Shown here: positions 42,676-51,799 of the stretch, piece by piece
Position numbering within the stretch: the first letter of the stretch is position 1
Layout of the letters: every line of letters starts with the position of its first letter
Assembly (NCBI GenBank): GCA_038147195.1
Contig: JAYQTB010000004.1
Location: 1,922,001-1,986,000 of the forward strand
Length of the DNA stretch: 64,000 bases
Source: Eutrophocola salsuginis
GTDB taxonomy: Bacteria > Pseudomonadota > Gammaproteobacteria > Pseudomonadales > Pseudohongiellaceae
Direction of reading: 5' to 3'
Program-made: the position numbers and the translations under genes
Notes under the pieces: generated by a model
The model's database searches: none
What the model saw: the letters and a program-made list of their open reading frames with translations, nothing else
What the model was told of the DNA's origin: nothing

Positions 42676-44475
42676 TCAGGGCGAATAGAATACCGGCGAC
42701 GTCCAGGCCCGCTCCTGGATCGTTGCTGGCACGGCATCCGTTAACGGTAAACCATTACGTACCGCCAGCCAGGTTGACCAGCGTGGCGTCGGTATTTCCA
42801 GTACACGCGCGTAATAGATAGCCGCTTCCGAGGGATCATAGTCCGGGTCGGTCCACACGGCAGAAAGCTCGGCCGTCCCGATGGTGTTGGTGTAACCAGC
42901 CGTGGAAAGGTCGACAGTGTTGCCCACCGCGGGCAGGCGTCCCGATGCGTCATGCTGCCGGTCACCCGACCAGGCTACGTCGATGATCTTTTCCCGCACG
43001 TCCCCACCTTCTCGCCAAATCTTGATGACCTGGATACGATCGAGGTTGGCGCCCTCCGGATCCTTTACCGCCTGCAAGACCAGTTGCAGTGGCTCGTCAC
43101 TATTTCCTGCCGGCAGGTCAGCACCCATTGGGAAACCGTTTGCGTAGGCACGAGCGACCCAGTCCGGTCTCGCCATGAAATCCTTCTCGAAACCCCAGCC
43201 GGCAAATAAGCGTAGACGCAGGTGCGTCCCTGACGTGGCAAAGGCCTCGCGTCGCTGCATGGCGGCGAACAGGGATTCGCGGGTATTACGTTCGGCCCAC
43301 AGTCCGGTCAGGGCGCCGGCGCTGAAGATGGCGGAGGGGGCGCCGGCCACCGGGTTGATCTCGTTGAGCACCGTGTCCGGTTCTGCCATGTCGTCGGAGC
43401 GCCCCAGTCCGCCCGGGAAGTTGTCCTCCTCCACCGAGGACAGGCCGGAATGGAAATCCGAGCTACCGATGAGGCCGAACCGAAACGGGTTGATGCCGGT
43501 TGCAGCCTCGATCTCGAGTCCCCGCGCCAGGGCCGGGCGTATATAACCACCCGCCGGGTCGGCATTGGCCTCGGCACGCAGTGAGATGAGTTCGAAGCCG
43601 GCAAACTCATCCGGCGCTCCGAACTCCGGTCGCGTTTCACTGGTACCCTTGTTCTGCGCTATTTCCACAAGACGCTCGTGGCCCAGCCGGCGCCGTGCAT
43701 AGTCGGCGGTGATCGGTTCGCCGTAGGAATCCGAGGTCGCAAACATCAGGCCCTGGCTCATGTTGGCATTGTGCGGAATGAGCACTGACTCTACCCCGAT
43801 TTCCTGCAGGTCTTCGACATAGGTCCACAGGTCTTCCGGTCGTGGTGAATCCAGAGAACTGAATGGTCGTTCGGGATAATCCGGGCCTCGGAAGATCACA
43901 TTCCGGTGCAGGTGGGCGCCGCCAGGCATGGGTGACCACTCGAAGGCGATAAACGTGGTAAAACGCTCAGGCCGGTTATAACGCTGCGCCGCCGCCATCT
44001 CGCGCTGCCAGTAACTGGTCACCAGTGTCGGTGTGAGGAATTCGCTGATCGCGGGCGCCGAACCGCGAAACGCGCTGGGTGAAAACAGCTGCATGTAGCC
44101 TAGCGTGTTTTCCGCGACACCCGCGATAGTGGCAGGCCAGTCGGTACCGGCGAACATGCCGTTCGTGTCGGCCGCCTCCAGGGCGATACCAAGGTACTCC
44201 GCATGGTCTGTGACCGCCAGGAAATCCAGCGGCCGGTTGCGCCGCACCTCGCGACCCATGTACTGCACCGGCTCGCCCAGGGCATAGCGATAGGCATCAT
44301 CGAGTGTGGTCTGTACACCGGAGGCTGCGGCATCGAAGGACAGGCCTGTGTGCAAGTGCAGGTCACCAAAAAACGCCGACCGTTCCGCAGCGCTGTCCTG
44401 CGCGATCGCTCCGGGCATTACCAGGGCAAGTGATACGAGGTGGAGAATTGAACGTGACAGCTTGTTGATGGACAT
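42676..44475 (-). CDS. DUF3604 protein, secreted PHP-like hydrolase
   Basis: A 599-residue exported protein. The signal peptide ends GAIAQ, and the family opening FFGDLHLHTGLSFDA with DLHxH is a PHP-type metal site. Also present: LDFLAVTDHAEYLG with an Asp-His pair and GSSDFHSGLSSVEEDN with His. These residues suggest a metal-dependent phosphoesterase or amidohydrolase. Substrate unknown. Convergent with the PQQ sugar-dehydrogenase-like gene (21-bp gap); shares strand with rlmKL 64 bp upstream. Confidence 0.88.
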   Translation of the reverse strand: MSINKLSRSILHLVSLALVMPGAIAQDSAAERSAFFGDLHLHTGLSFDAAASGVQTTLDDAYRYALGEPVQYMGREVRRNRPLDFLAVTDHAEYLGIALEAADTNGMFAGTDWPATIAGVAENTLGYMQLFSPSAFRGSAPAISEFLTPTLVTSYWQREMAAAQRYNRPERFTTFIAFEWSPMPGGAHLHRNVIFRGPDYPERPFSSLDSPRPEDLWTYVEDLQEIGVESVLIPHNANMSQGLMFATSDSYGEPITADYARRRLGHERLVEIAQNKGTSETRPEFGAPDEFAGFELISLRAEANADPAGGYIRPALARGLEIEAATGINPFRFGLIGSSDFHSGLSSVEEDNFPGGLGRSDDMAEPDTVLNEINPVAGAPSAIFSAGALTGLWAERNTRESLFAAMQRREAFATSGTHLRLRLFAGWGFEKDFMARPDWVARAYANGFPMGADLPAGNSDEPLQLVLQAVKDPEGANLDRIQVIKIWREGGDVREKIIDVAWSGDRQHDASGRLPAVGNTVDLSTAGYTNTIGTAELSAVWTDPDYDPSEAAIYYARVLEIPTPRWSTWLAVRNGLPLTDAVPATIQERAWTSPVFYSP

Positions 44476-44524
44476 GATCGCGATTTCCCCCGATGGATAT
44501 CACAATGATAACCCGGTCGGCCAA

Positions 44525-44541
44525 AATCGGATTTACCGATT
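44525..44541 (-). terminator. Weak hairpin at the end of rlmKL
   Basis: AATCGG-N5-CCGATT on the minus strand, overlapping the rlmKL stop codon and followed by TTTTGG. The short T-run makes it a weak or partial terminator before the DUF3604 gene. Confidence 0.35.
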
Positions 44542-46774
44542 ACGGCCGGGTGATTTCCCAGCAACGATGAATCTTGGGGTTTCGCCTGAAATCCGGATCG
44601 ATGGTCTTCGCACTGATATCCGTGATCGTGAACAGCGCCAACTCCTCTTCCGCAAGCTTGAACGAGCGCAGGTTGTTTGAAAAATACAGGCAACCACCCT
44701 TGTCCAGCAGGTCCATGCAGCGCCTGATCAACGCTACATGGTCGCGCTGAATGTCGAGCACACCTTCCATTCGCTTTGAATTCGAGAAACTCGGTGGATC
44801 GAGCACGATGATGTCGAAGCCCTGTCGGCAGGACTTTAGCCAGGCATGGCATTCTTCCTGGACCAACGTGTGCTTGCGCAGATCCATATTGTTGATCTGG
44901 AAATTTTTCTTCGCCCACTGGATATAGGTTTTTGACATATCGACACTGACGCTGCTAGCAGCTCCGCCCAGGGCGGCCTGCACGGTGATCGACGCGGTAT
45001 AGCAGAACAGGTTTAACAAGCGTTTACCGGCAGCGCGCTCACTGATGATACGCCGCAAGGGGCGATGATCGAGGAACAGGCCACTGTCGAGGTAGGCGAC
45101 CAGGTTAACCAGGAACAGGGCATTGCCTTCCCTAACCCTGAGCAGGTTGGCAAACGGGTCGCCGGATTCGGCCTGGTATTGTTCCTTGCCGCGCGTACGT
45201 CGGCGCTGCTTGACGTGCATCTGGTCCTGTTTCAATTCAAACGTGCTTGCCAACGCAAGCCGAAAATCAGTAAATCGTTGAGCCGCCTTGCGATCATCCA
45301 CCGTCTTAGGTGCCGCATACTCCTGGACATGAAAATACTCGCGTTTATCGTTGAGATTCCGGTACACATCAACGGCCACGGCATACTCGGGCAGGTCGGC
45401 GTCGTAGAGACGATAGCAATCGACCTGCTGCTTGTTGCGCCAGCTTTTCAGAGCCTTGTGATTCTTGCGCAGCCGGTTCCCCACCATCTGCGCACCTTCG
45501 CTGAGCGGCATGGCGGTATCGGCAAAGACCGAGTCTGGTTCGCCCCGCACTGATCTCGACTCGCTTGCGGATTCTGCCGGACCGGCACGTACGACATGCT
45601 CCTCGTTCACATCAAAGAGGAGCAGCTCGGCAGGCAATGCGCCGTTGAAGAACTTGTACTTCTTGCGGGCACGCAGTCCCATCAGCTTGCCCAACAGCGG
45701 GTTTGCCGTGAAGACTGCCGCCTGCCAGCCGAAAAATTCACTTTTTAATACGTCACCGAGACGACGGTACACCGGTTTTAGGGCTTCCTCGTCACTGAGG
45801 CGTTCACCATAGGGCGGGTTGGTGATGACCAATCCGGGCTTGAGAGTTTTGTGGGTCGGCCGGGCGAATTCACTGAGCGGCTTCTTGCGCACGGTGACCT
45901 TTTCCGCCAGCCCGGCGGCGAGCAAGTTGCGCTCGGTGGCTCGGATGGCCAACAGGTTTTCGTCGTAGCCGAAGATATCGGGCAGGTTTTTTTTCAGGCC
46001 AAAGGACCGACGCGTGACAGCCTCGTCCAGCAATGTCTTCCATTCCCCGTCGGGAAAGGACGGCCAGGCTTCGAAGGCAAAACGGCGACCGATGGTTTGT
46101 GCTCTCATGAGACCGGGAGCGATGTCGGCCGCCATCATGGCGCCTTCGATTAAAAGTGTCCCGCTACCGCACATAGGATCGATGAGGGCGCCTCCACGCG
46201 ACGCTATGGTCGGCCAACCGGCGCGCTGCAAGAGCGCGGCTGCCAGGTTTTCCTTCATGGCCGCCTTCACGGTGTCGACGCGATAGCCGCGTCGGTGCAG
46301 GCTTTCCCCACACATATCGAGGTTGATCAGGACCTGGTCATTGCTCAGCCGGGCATTGACCACCAGGTCTGGGCGTTCCTTATCGATGGTCGGCCGGGTA
46401 CCACGGGCATCTCGCACCTTGTCGACGATGGCGTCCTTGACCTTTTGCGCGGCAAACTGGGTATTACGCAGTTCACGGCTGGTACCGCCGAAGTCGATCC
46501 ATAACCTGCCGCCCGGGCGGATATGGTCAAGCCAGTTCACGGCTTTTGCACCCTCGTAAAGCTCTTGTGCATTGCCGGCGGCAAAGCGGTGCACCGGCAC
46601 CAGCACCAGGTTGGCCAGACGTGACCACAGGCAGACTCGGCAGGCCGTTGCCAAGTTAGCACGAAAGGATACGCCGGCGACGGTTTCCCGGATGTCTTCA
46701 CAACCGAGGCCAGCCAGCTCCTGCGCCAGCAATTGTTCGATGCCCTTGGGGCAGGTCGCGAAAAAATCCTGCAT
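44540..46774 (-). CDS. rlmL: Bifunctional 23S rRNA methyltransferase RlmK/RlmL
   Basis: A 744-residue cytoplasmic enzyme making m7G2069 (C-terminal RlmK half) and m2G2445 (N-terminal RlmL half) in 23S rRNA. The N-terminal half starts with a THUMP region and has the N2-guanine methyltransferase motifs LIDPMCGSGTLLIEGAMMAA and ITNPPYGERLSDEE. The C-terminal half has LNLFCYTASITVQAALGGA, VSVDMSKTYIQWAKKNF and VLDPPSFSNSKRM. The fused form is typical of gammaproteobacteria. It is divergent from the quinohaemoprotein gene. Confidence 0.95.
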   Translation of the reverse strand: MQDFFATCPKGIEQLLAQELAGLGCEDIRETVAGVSFRANLATACRVCLWSRLANLVLVPVHRFAAGNAQELYEGAKAVNWLDHIRPGGRLWIDFGGTSRELRNTQFAAQKVKDAIVDKVRDARGTRPTIDKERPDLVVNARLSNDQVLINLDMCGESLHRRGYRVDTVKAAMKENLAAALLQRAGWPTIASRGGALIDPMCGSGTLLIEGAMMAADIAPGLMRAQTIGRRFAFEAWPSFPDGEWKTLLDEAVTRRSFGLKKNLPDIFGYDENLLAIRATERNLLAAGLAEKVTVRKKPLSEFARPTHKTLKPGLVITNPPYGERLSDEEALKPVYRRLGDVLKSEFFGWQAAVFTANPLLGKLMGLRARKKYKFFNGALPAELLLFDVNEEHVVRAGPAESASESRSVRGEPDSVFADTAMPLSEGAQMVGNRLRKNHKALKSWRNKQQVDCYRLYDADLPEYAVAVDVYRNLNDKREYFHVQEYAAPKTVDDRKAAQRFTDFRLALASTFELKQDQMHVKQRRRTRGKEQYQAESGDPFANLLRVREGNALFLVNLVAYLDSGLFLDHRPLRRIISERAAGKRLLNLFCYTASITVQAALGGAASSVSVDMSKTYIQWAKKNFQINNMDLRKHTLVQEECHAWLKSCRQGFDIIVLDPPSFSNSKRMEGVLDIQRDHVALIRRCMDLLDKGGCLYFSNNLRSFKLAEEELALFTITDISAKTIDPDFRRNPKIHRCWEITRP

Positions 46775-46807
46775 GTATGAAAACGGTTACCGGATAGGGT
46801 TCAGGAG

Positions 46808-46835
46808 GGGCGACAGGGTAACTGTACCGTCGCCC
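46808..46835. promoter_or_regulatory. Hairpin in the rlmKL/quinohaemoprotein divergent region
   Basis: GGGCGAC and GTCGCCC form a 7-bp stem with a partial inner GGT/ACC pairing. It lies 34-61 bp upstream of rlmKL in a 151-bp divergent gap. It could be an operator or a 5' leader structure of either gene; it has no T-run. Confidence 0.3.
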
Positions 46836-46925
46836 GTTAGCCAGTAATTTAAACGGCTACCCCGGGTAACACCCCTACTGGCATATGGGGTATCCTCGAC
46901 AACCTGTAATTCGAGGGGATGACAC

Positions 46926-49070
46926 ATGGTGAAGTCGATAGCGTATCCGGTACTTGCCGGCACCTTGTTGCTGGCCGCCTGCGGCGCCGGCGATGAACAA
47001 CCAGCTTCCAGTATGGTTCAAGGCACCACACCAGCAGCCACCACCAATGAGATCACCACCCGGGGGCCGGCTGCTGTCAATTTCGAACGCCTGGTAGCGG
47101 CCGAAAGCGAACCGGAACAGTGGATGGTCTCTGGCCGCACCTACGGCGAACAGCATTACAGCCCACTGGATCTGATCAACCGGGACAATGTTGGTCAACT
47201 TGGACTTGCGTGGTATGCCGATTTCAACATTGCCCGTGGCCAGGAAAGCACACCGCTGATGGTGGATGGGGTCATATATGTAACCACGGCCTGGAGCAAC
47301 GTGCTGGCGTTCAATGCCGTCACCGGCGAACCCCTGTGGGCATTCGACAGCGAGGTGCCGCGGGACTGGGGTGTGCGCGCCTGCTGTGACGTCGTCAATC
47401 GCGGTGCCGCCCTCTGGAACGGCAAGGTCTACGTGGGCACCATTGACGGGCGCATGATCGCCATCGACGCTGCCAACGGAACAAAAGTCTGGGAAACAGA
47501 CACCTTGGTCACGCGCGAGTTGTCCTACACCATTACCGGTGCTCCACGCATCGTGAAAGGCAAGGTGATCATCGGCAATGGTGGCGCCGAGTACGGCGTG
47601 CGTGGCTATGTCACCGCCTTGGACACAGAAACCGGTGAGATTCTCTGGCGCTTTTACACCGTGCCGGGCAATCCCGCTGACGGGTTCGAAAGCGACGCCA
47701 TGCGGATGGCCGCCGAAACATGGAACGGGGAATGGTGGGCACTGGGTGGCGGCGGAACTGTCTGGGATTCCATGGCCTACGACCCGGACCTGGATTTGCT
47801 CTATATAGGCACCGGCAACGGTTCGCCATGGAACCAGGCCATTCGCTCACCGGGCGGTGGTGACAACCTGTTCCTGTCTTCAATCGTCGCCCTCGATCCC
47901 GATGATGGCTCCTACGCCTGGCATTACCAGACCACGCCCGGCGAAACCTGGGATTACACGGCCACCCAGCCCATCATGGTCGTCACCTTGCCCATCGACG
48001 GTATCGAGCGCAAGGTGGTGATGCAGGCACCAAAGAACGGCTTCTTTTACGTGCTAGATGCGGCAACGGGGGAATTCATTTCGGCACAGCCACATGCCAC
48101 CCTAAACTGGGCGCTTGGAATTGACCAGGACACTGGTCGGCCCATCGAGAACCCAGATGCACGTTTCGACCAGACCGGCCGCGCCTTCGCCGTGCAGCCA
48201 GGACCGGGCGGCGCACACAACTGGCAACCGATGGCATACCATCCCGATACCGGCATGGTTTACCTGCCATCAACGGATAGTGCTTTTGCCTATGCACCGG
48301 CCAAGGAATTCAATCCCAACCCACTGACGTCCAACCTAGGTCTCGACCAGGCGGGTGCTGTCACAGAACTCGGCCCCAACGCCATGTCCGACCTGCCGCG
48401 CGGCACCTACACCGTAGCGTGGAACCCCGTGACCCAGGCGGAAGGCTGGCGTATCCCCGGCAGTACCGCAGGCATGCTTGCCACCGGTGGCGGACTGTTG
48501 CTCAAGGGCGGCTCGAGCGGCCTGGCAGCCTATGATGTTGTTGACGGCACCGAGCTGTGGACTTCCCTGGACACGCAAACTGGCATCGTTGCCGCTCCAA
48601 TCACCTACGCCATCGATGGTCAGCAATACGTCGCGGTGGTGGCCGGACGCTCGAACAGCAATTACTACGCGCCGGATTATTCGCGCCTGTTAGTATTCAA
48701 ACTTGGAGAGAATAAACAGTTCCCGCCGGCTCTGAGCTATACACCACCTGAACTGAATCCACCACCGTCGGTGGCTAACGCCGAACAAATCGATAGGGGT
48801 GAAGTCCTGTACCAGGCCAACTGCTGGATATGTCATGAAACGCCCGGCAATGCCGGCGGTGTCGGCCGGCGCGGCCTGTTTCCTGAACTGGTGCTGTCGC
48901 CAGCGCTCGCCAGCTCGGAACTGTTCAGCGCCATCGTTATCGATGGTGTGCGCAGCCAGAACGGCATGGTGTCATTTGCGAACGTGGTCGATACACGAGG
49001 TGCCGAAGATTTGCGCGCCTACCTGATCGAGCGCGCCAACATCACGTTGCAGGCCAGACAGGGACGTTAA
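46926..49070 (+). CDS. Quinohaemoprotein (PQQ + cytochrome c) alcohol dehydrogenase
   Basis: A 714-residue periplasmic type II-like alcohol dehydrogenase. The N-terminus ends in a lipobox (LLAAC|G), so it may be lipid-anchored. The propeller has the vicinal Cys-Cys (VRACCDVVNRG), tryptophan-docking repeats (AATGEFISAQ, NGTKVWETDT) and catalytic region GETWDYTATQPI, where Thr after D-Y indicates a calcium-type site. The C-terminal 90 residues are a cytochrome c domain with CWICHETPG. Electrons would flow PQQ to haem to an azurin or cytochrome. It is monocistronic with its own terminator. Contrast: the 4464-6065 enzyme has D-Y-D. Confidence 0.92.
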   Translation: MVKSIAYPVLAGTLLLAACGAGDEQPASSMVQGTTPAATTNEITTRGPAAVNFERLVAAESEPEQWMVSGRTYGEQHYSPLDLINRDNVGQLGLAWYADFNIARGQESTPLMVDGVIYVTTAWSNVLAFNAVTGEPLWAFDSEVPRDWGVRACCDVVNRGAALWNGKVYVGTIDGRMIAIDAANGTKVWETDTLVTRELSYTITGAPRIVKGKVIIGNGGAEYGVRGYVTALDTETGEILWRFYTVPGNPADGFESDAMRMAAETWNGEWWALGGGGTVWDSMAYDPDLDLLYIGTGNGSPWNQAIRSPGGGDNLFLSSIVALDPDDGSYAWHYQTTPGETWDYTATQPIMVVTLPIDGIERKVVMQAPKNGFFYVLDAATGEFISAQPHATLNWALGIDQDTGRPIENPDARFDQTGRAFAVQPGPGGAHNWQPMAYHPDTGMVYLPSTDSAFAYAPAKEFNPNPLTSNLGLDQAGAVTELGPNAMSDLPRGTYTVAWNPVTQAEGWRIPGSTAGMLATGGGLLLKGGSSGLAAYDVVDGTELWTSLDTQTGIVAAPITYAIDGQQYVAVVAGRSNSNYYAPDYSRLLVFKLGENKQFPPALSYTPPELNPPPSVANAEQIDRGEVLYQANCWICHETPGNAGGVGRRGLFPELVLSPALASSELFSAIVIDGVRSQNGMVSFANVVDTRGAEDLRAYLIERANITLQARQGR

Positions 49071-49091
49071 GGGTTACAACCTGGCGTAAAA

Positions 49092-49123
49092 AAAGGGCCT
49101 TTCCCCTTCGGGAAAGGCCCTTT
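49092..49123. terminator. Bidirectional terminator between convergent genes
   Basis: A perfect 14-bp stem AAAGGGCCTTTCCC / GGGAAAGGCCCTTT around the tetraloop CTTC, with A and T tracts on the two flanks. It serves the quinohaemoprotein gene and pal. Confidence 0.92.
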
Positions 49124-49138
49124 AAAGTAAATCTTCTA

Positions 49139-49654
49139 TCAGAATTTCATTTCGACGCGACGGTTTCTGGACCAGTTGGATTCGCCAGTGCCCTGGGCAG
49201 ACGGGCGTTCTTCACCGTAGCTGATCACTTCCATCTGGCTTGCCGGTACACCCTGCACCTGCAGATAACGCTGTACCGCTATCGCACGACGCTCACCCAG
49301 GGCCAGGTTGTATTCCGGGGTACCACGCTCATCCGCATGGCCTTCCAGGCGTACACGCATGGAGGCATTTTCCTTCAGGCGCTGTGCATGGTAGGTCAGG
49401 GAATCACGGGCTTCGGATTTGAGATCCGACTTGTCGAAATCAAAGTAGAACACGGTCACGGCGAGCATCTGCTCGCGTTCACGCATTTCTGCTAGTTCGG
49501 CAGCACTGGGGCCCTGCTGCACCGTTGTGGCAGCAGGCTCGGGGGCCTGTTCCTGAACCATCTCCTCATCAGTTGAACTACAACTTGCAAGCAGGGTCAG
49601 TATTGTGGCAGTAATTGTCAGTCTGCCTGTGCTTTTTATGCTTTTGGTAATCAT
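49139..49654 (-). CDS. pal: Peptidoglycan-associated lipoprotein Pal
   Basis: A 171-residue outer-membrane lipoprotein anchoring the envelope to peptidoglycan as part of Tol-Pal. Lipobox TLLASC|S, a flexible Ala/Gln/Glu-rich linker, then the OmpA-like domain: VFYFDFDKSDLK, LEGHADERGTPEYNLALGER with the conserved Asp and Arg that bind diaminopimelate, and a C-terminal ESNWSRNRRVEMKF. Length is typical. Unusually it is not adjacent to tolB or cpoB; it stands alone and converges with the quinohaemoprotein gene. Confidence 0.9.
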   Translation of the reverse strand: MITKSIKSTGRLTITATILTLLASCSSTDEEMVQEQAPEPAATTVQQGPSAAELAEMREREQMLAVTVFYFDFDKSDLKSEARDSLTYHAQRLKENASMRVRLEGHADERGTPEYNLALGERRAIAVQRYLQVQGVPASQMEVISYGEERPSAQGTGESNWSRNRRVEMKF

Positions 49655-49827
49655 TCGAAATTTTCCTCTAGAAATTGGTTAGGGGCGCATGGCCTTGGTT
49701 AGACCCGGAAAAGCCGTAACTTTACCTACGCTCCTTTGTTCGATTGCTAGACGAAGCATCAGAGGCGACGACGGGGCTGCAACCCAGCGACCGGTATACC
49801 CGGACGGCGCGAATTATAGGGCTTCTG

Positions 49828-49905
49828 TATTTTTTACAATAGGGATTTAGGGTCGGCAGAAAAAATATTTTTTACTTCCGTGAAATGCCATCAGGCATTT
49901 TTTAC
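49828..49905 (+). other. Terminator-like hairpin and three TATTTTTTAC-type repeats, no gene
   Basis: In the 430-bp gap between pal and the DUF6065-like genes, TATTTTTTAC occurs at 49828-49837 and 49866-49875, and CATTTTTTAC at 49896-49905. The last follows a stem AAATGCC-ATCA-GGCATTT (49883-49900), making a plus-strand terminator. No protein gene precedes it on that strand, so it may end a small RNA or an antisense transcript. Another hairpin, CCTGCC/GGCAGG (about 50042-50058), sits near the start of the next gene. Confidence 0.35.
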
Positions 49906-50083
49906 GTATTGTTTTTTTCCTCCTCTATAGCTAGGTTCAAACTGTCCCTGCACACAGGGCGGCCGCCGCAAGATTAGCGACTGGACGCTCTGGGAACTGG
50001 CGTTTATTCTTGCCTGCTGACAGCTTGAACTATGCGTCATTCCTGCCTTTGCGGCAGGCTTGCACTGCCGGAGCATACCCAAA

Positions 50084-50824
50084 GTGGATTCTCAAAAAAT
50101 AAGATTCGTTGCCACCCGCCCCTGGCTGACCACAGGCAGCGTATCTCGCCCCAGCCCCATTGGCGATACACTGCCGGATTGGTACTTGACCGCTGACCGT
50201 TTCACGAAGGATCCTGCATCCGGGGAACACCTCCGGCTGCCGGATGGCGGTGGACGCATTCCCACTTGGAAAGCTTGCCCCGCCATGTTCGACATAATGG
50301 GCAGTGGCTACGCCTACAAGACCCCGTGTGACATCGAGTTCTATGAGGACAGCCCCGGCCACATCAAGGTCCGCGTGCTGGATGCCCAGCACGCAGGCCT
50401 GGTCACCGAACGCCTGCCCCTAGACCGTTTCCCGCCGCCACAGGGTTACCATGCCATGCATTTCGCCTGGACCGCGGACTGGGCCGTGGAGCTATCCGAA
50501 GGGTATAGCGCACTCTATGCTCAGCCGTTCAACCGCTTCGAACTCCCCTTCATGACCATGGGCGGCATTGTCGACAACGACAAGGTGCACCAGCCCGGCT
50601 CCATGCCGTTTTTCTGGCGCAAGGGGGTAACGGGCGTGCTGCCTGCGGGAACCCCTTATGTTCAGATATTTCCGTTCTTACGCGAGCACTGGGTGGGCGA
50701 GTATGACACCTCCCTGACACAGCAGGAGATGAGTGAGAAGAACAGGGCCAGCAGCACCCGCTATCGGCAACCGGATGGCGGCGTTTACCTCAACGAAGTC
50801 CGTGTACCACGCAATTACCGGTAG
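50084..50824 (+). CDS. DUF6065-like protein, tandem copy 1
   Basis: A 246-residue soluble protein without signal peptide. Start is GTG at 50084, whose product (VDSQKIRFVATRPWL) aligns directly with the second copy. Recognisable segments: GGGRIPTWKACPAMFDIMGS, TPCDIEFYED, RVLDAQHAG, GYHAMHFAW, ALYAQPFNRFELPF, GIVDNDKV and VLPAGTPYVQIFPFLREHW. These fit the DUF6065 pattern as far as I can recall it; function is unknown. More than half of its residues are identical to the downstream copy. The layout (His/Trp-rich loops, closing PF-x-REHW) suggests a beta-rich enzyme or binding domain. Confidence 0.68.
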   Translation: MDSQKIRFVATRPWLTTGSVSRPSPIGDTLPDWYLTADRFTKDPASGEHLRLPDGGGRIPTWKACPAMFDIMGSGYAYKTPCDIEFYEDSPGHIKVRVLDAQHAGLVTERLPLDRFPPPQGYHAMHFAWTADWAVELSEGYSALYAQPFNRFELPFMTMGGIVDNDKVHQPGSMPFFWRKGVTGVLPAGTPYVQIFPFLREHWVGEYDTSLTQQEMSEKNRASSTRYRQPDGGVYLNEVRVPRNYR

Positions 50825-50831
50825 CACGATC

Positions 50832-51572
50832 ATGGATACTCAGAAAATACGCTTCGTTGCCAATCGCCCCTGGCTGACCGTGGACGCCGCATCCAAACCG
50901 ACACCTGCGGGAAAGACCATCCCGGAGTGGTACCGCCAAGCCGACCGCTTCGCCCGCGATCCAGCTACAGGCAAGCATGCAGATATGCCGGGTCTGGGCG
51001 GCAAGATCCCGACATGGAAGGCGTGCCCGGCCGTGTTCGACGTCATGAGCAGCGGCTATACCTACAGGACACCCTGCGACATCGAATTCGTCGAGGATTC
51101 GGGCGGCGGCATCCTGGCCAGGGTGCTGGATGCGGGACACCCCAATTTTCTCCTGGAGCGTGACCCACTGCCCCGTTTTGTTGTGCCGCCGGGATATCAT
51201 GACAGGCACTTCGCCTGGTGGCCGGACTGGGCAGTGGAATTACCGGAGGGATACAGTGCACTTTATATGCATCCGATCAATCGGTTCGAACTACCCTTCA
51301 TAACGACAAGCGGCATTGTTGACAATGACAGGGATAAACTGCCGGGCACCATGCCCTTCTTTTTTCTCAAGGGCATTACCGGCATACTGCCTGCAGGGAC
51401 GCCCTATGCGCAGATTATTCCCTTTCGCCGCGAGCACTGGGATTCGGAAATAGATGCAGGCCTGTCTGTAGAAGAGATGCAGGCCAAGAGCGCTGCCAAC
51501 AGCGCCAAGTACCGCCAACCGGATGGAGGAGTATACCTGAGAGAGGTCTGGGAAAGACGCAAATACGAGTAA
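50832..51572 (+). CDS. DUF6065-like protein, tandem copy 2
   Basis: A 246-residue paralogue of the preceding gene, 7 bp downstream. It keeps IPTWKACPAVFDVMSS, TPCDIEFVEDSGGG, RVLDAGHPNFLLER, GYHDRHFAWWPDW, FELPFITTSGIVDND and ILPAGTPYAQIIPFRREHW. Differences are mainly in the N-terminal 50 residues and the central loop. Gene duplication followed by divergence is evident. The pair has no recognisable neighbours of known pathway; a decayed hydrolase follows. Confidence 0.68.
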   Translation: MDTQKIRFVANRPWLTVDAASKPTPAGKTIPEWYRQADRFARDPATGKHADMPGLGGKIPTWKACPAVFDVMSSGYTYRTPCDIEFVEDSGGGILARVLDAGHPNFLLERDPLPRFVVPPGYHDRHFAWWPDWAVELPEGYSALYMHPINRFELPFITTSGIVDNDRDKLPGTMPFFFLKGITGILPAGTPYAQIIPFRREHWDSEIDAGLSVEEMQAKSAANSAKYRQPDGGVYLREVWERRKYE

Positions 51573-51622
51573 TTTTCGGTAACCGGCTATATAAATGTAC
51601 CTTTAAGTTGAGTTGTGCTTTC

Positions 51623-51754
51623 AATACTCACTTCTTCGTCGATCCGGAGGAGCACATTATTGGCCTTTTCATGAGTCAGGTCAGCGGGTCCTCCAGCCGT
51701 TTCACTCTAAGGCAGGATTTTGAAACAGCAGTTATGCAAGCAATAATTGAATAA
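51623..51754 (+). pseudogene. C-terminal remnant of a beta-lactamase-family serine hydrolase
   Basis: A 44-codon stretch reading NTHFFVDPEEHIIGLFMSQ and then LRQDFETAVMQAIIE before TAA. This is the end of class C beta-lactamase/EstB-like proteins (F-x-V/I-DPEEDLIGVFMTQ followed by an LR-x-x-F-x-x-x-V-x-QAI helix). The upstream catalytic part is missing: the frame is open only back to about 51583 and the sequence there is not homologous. A deletion remnant lying between the DUF6065-like pair and the LPMO-like gene. The other bases of this 227-bp gap hold the promoter of the next gene. Confidence 0.6.
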
Positions 51755-51799
51755 ACGGGTATTTAACTAACAAAAAAACTAACCCATCAGGACGAGAAT

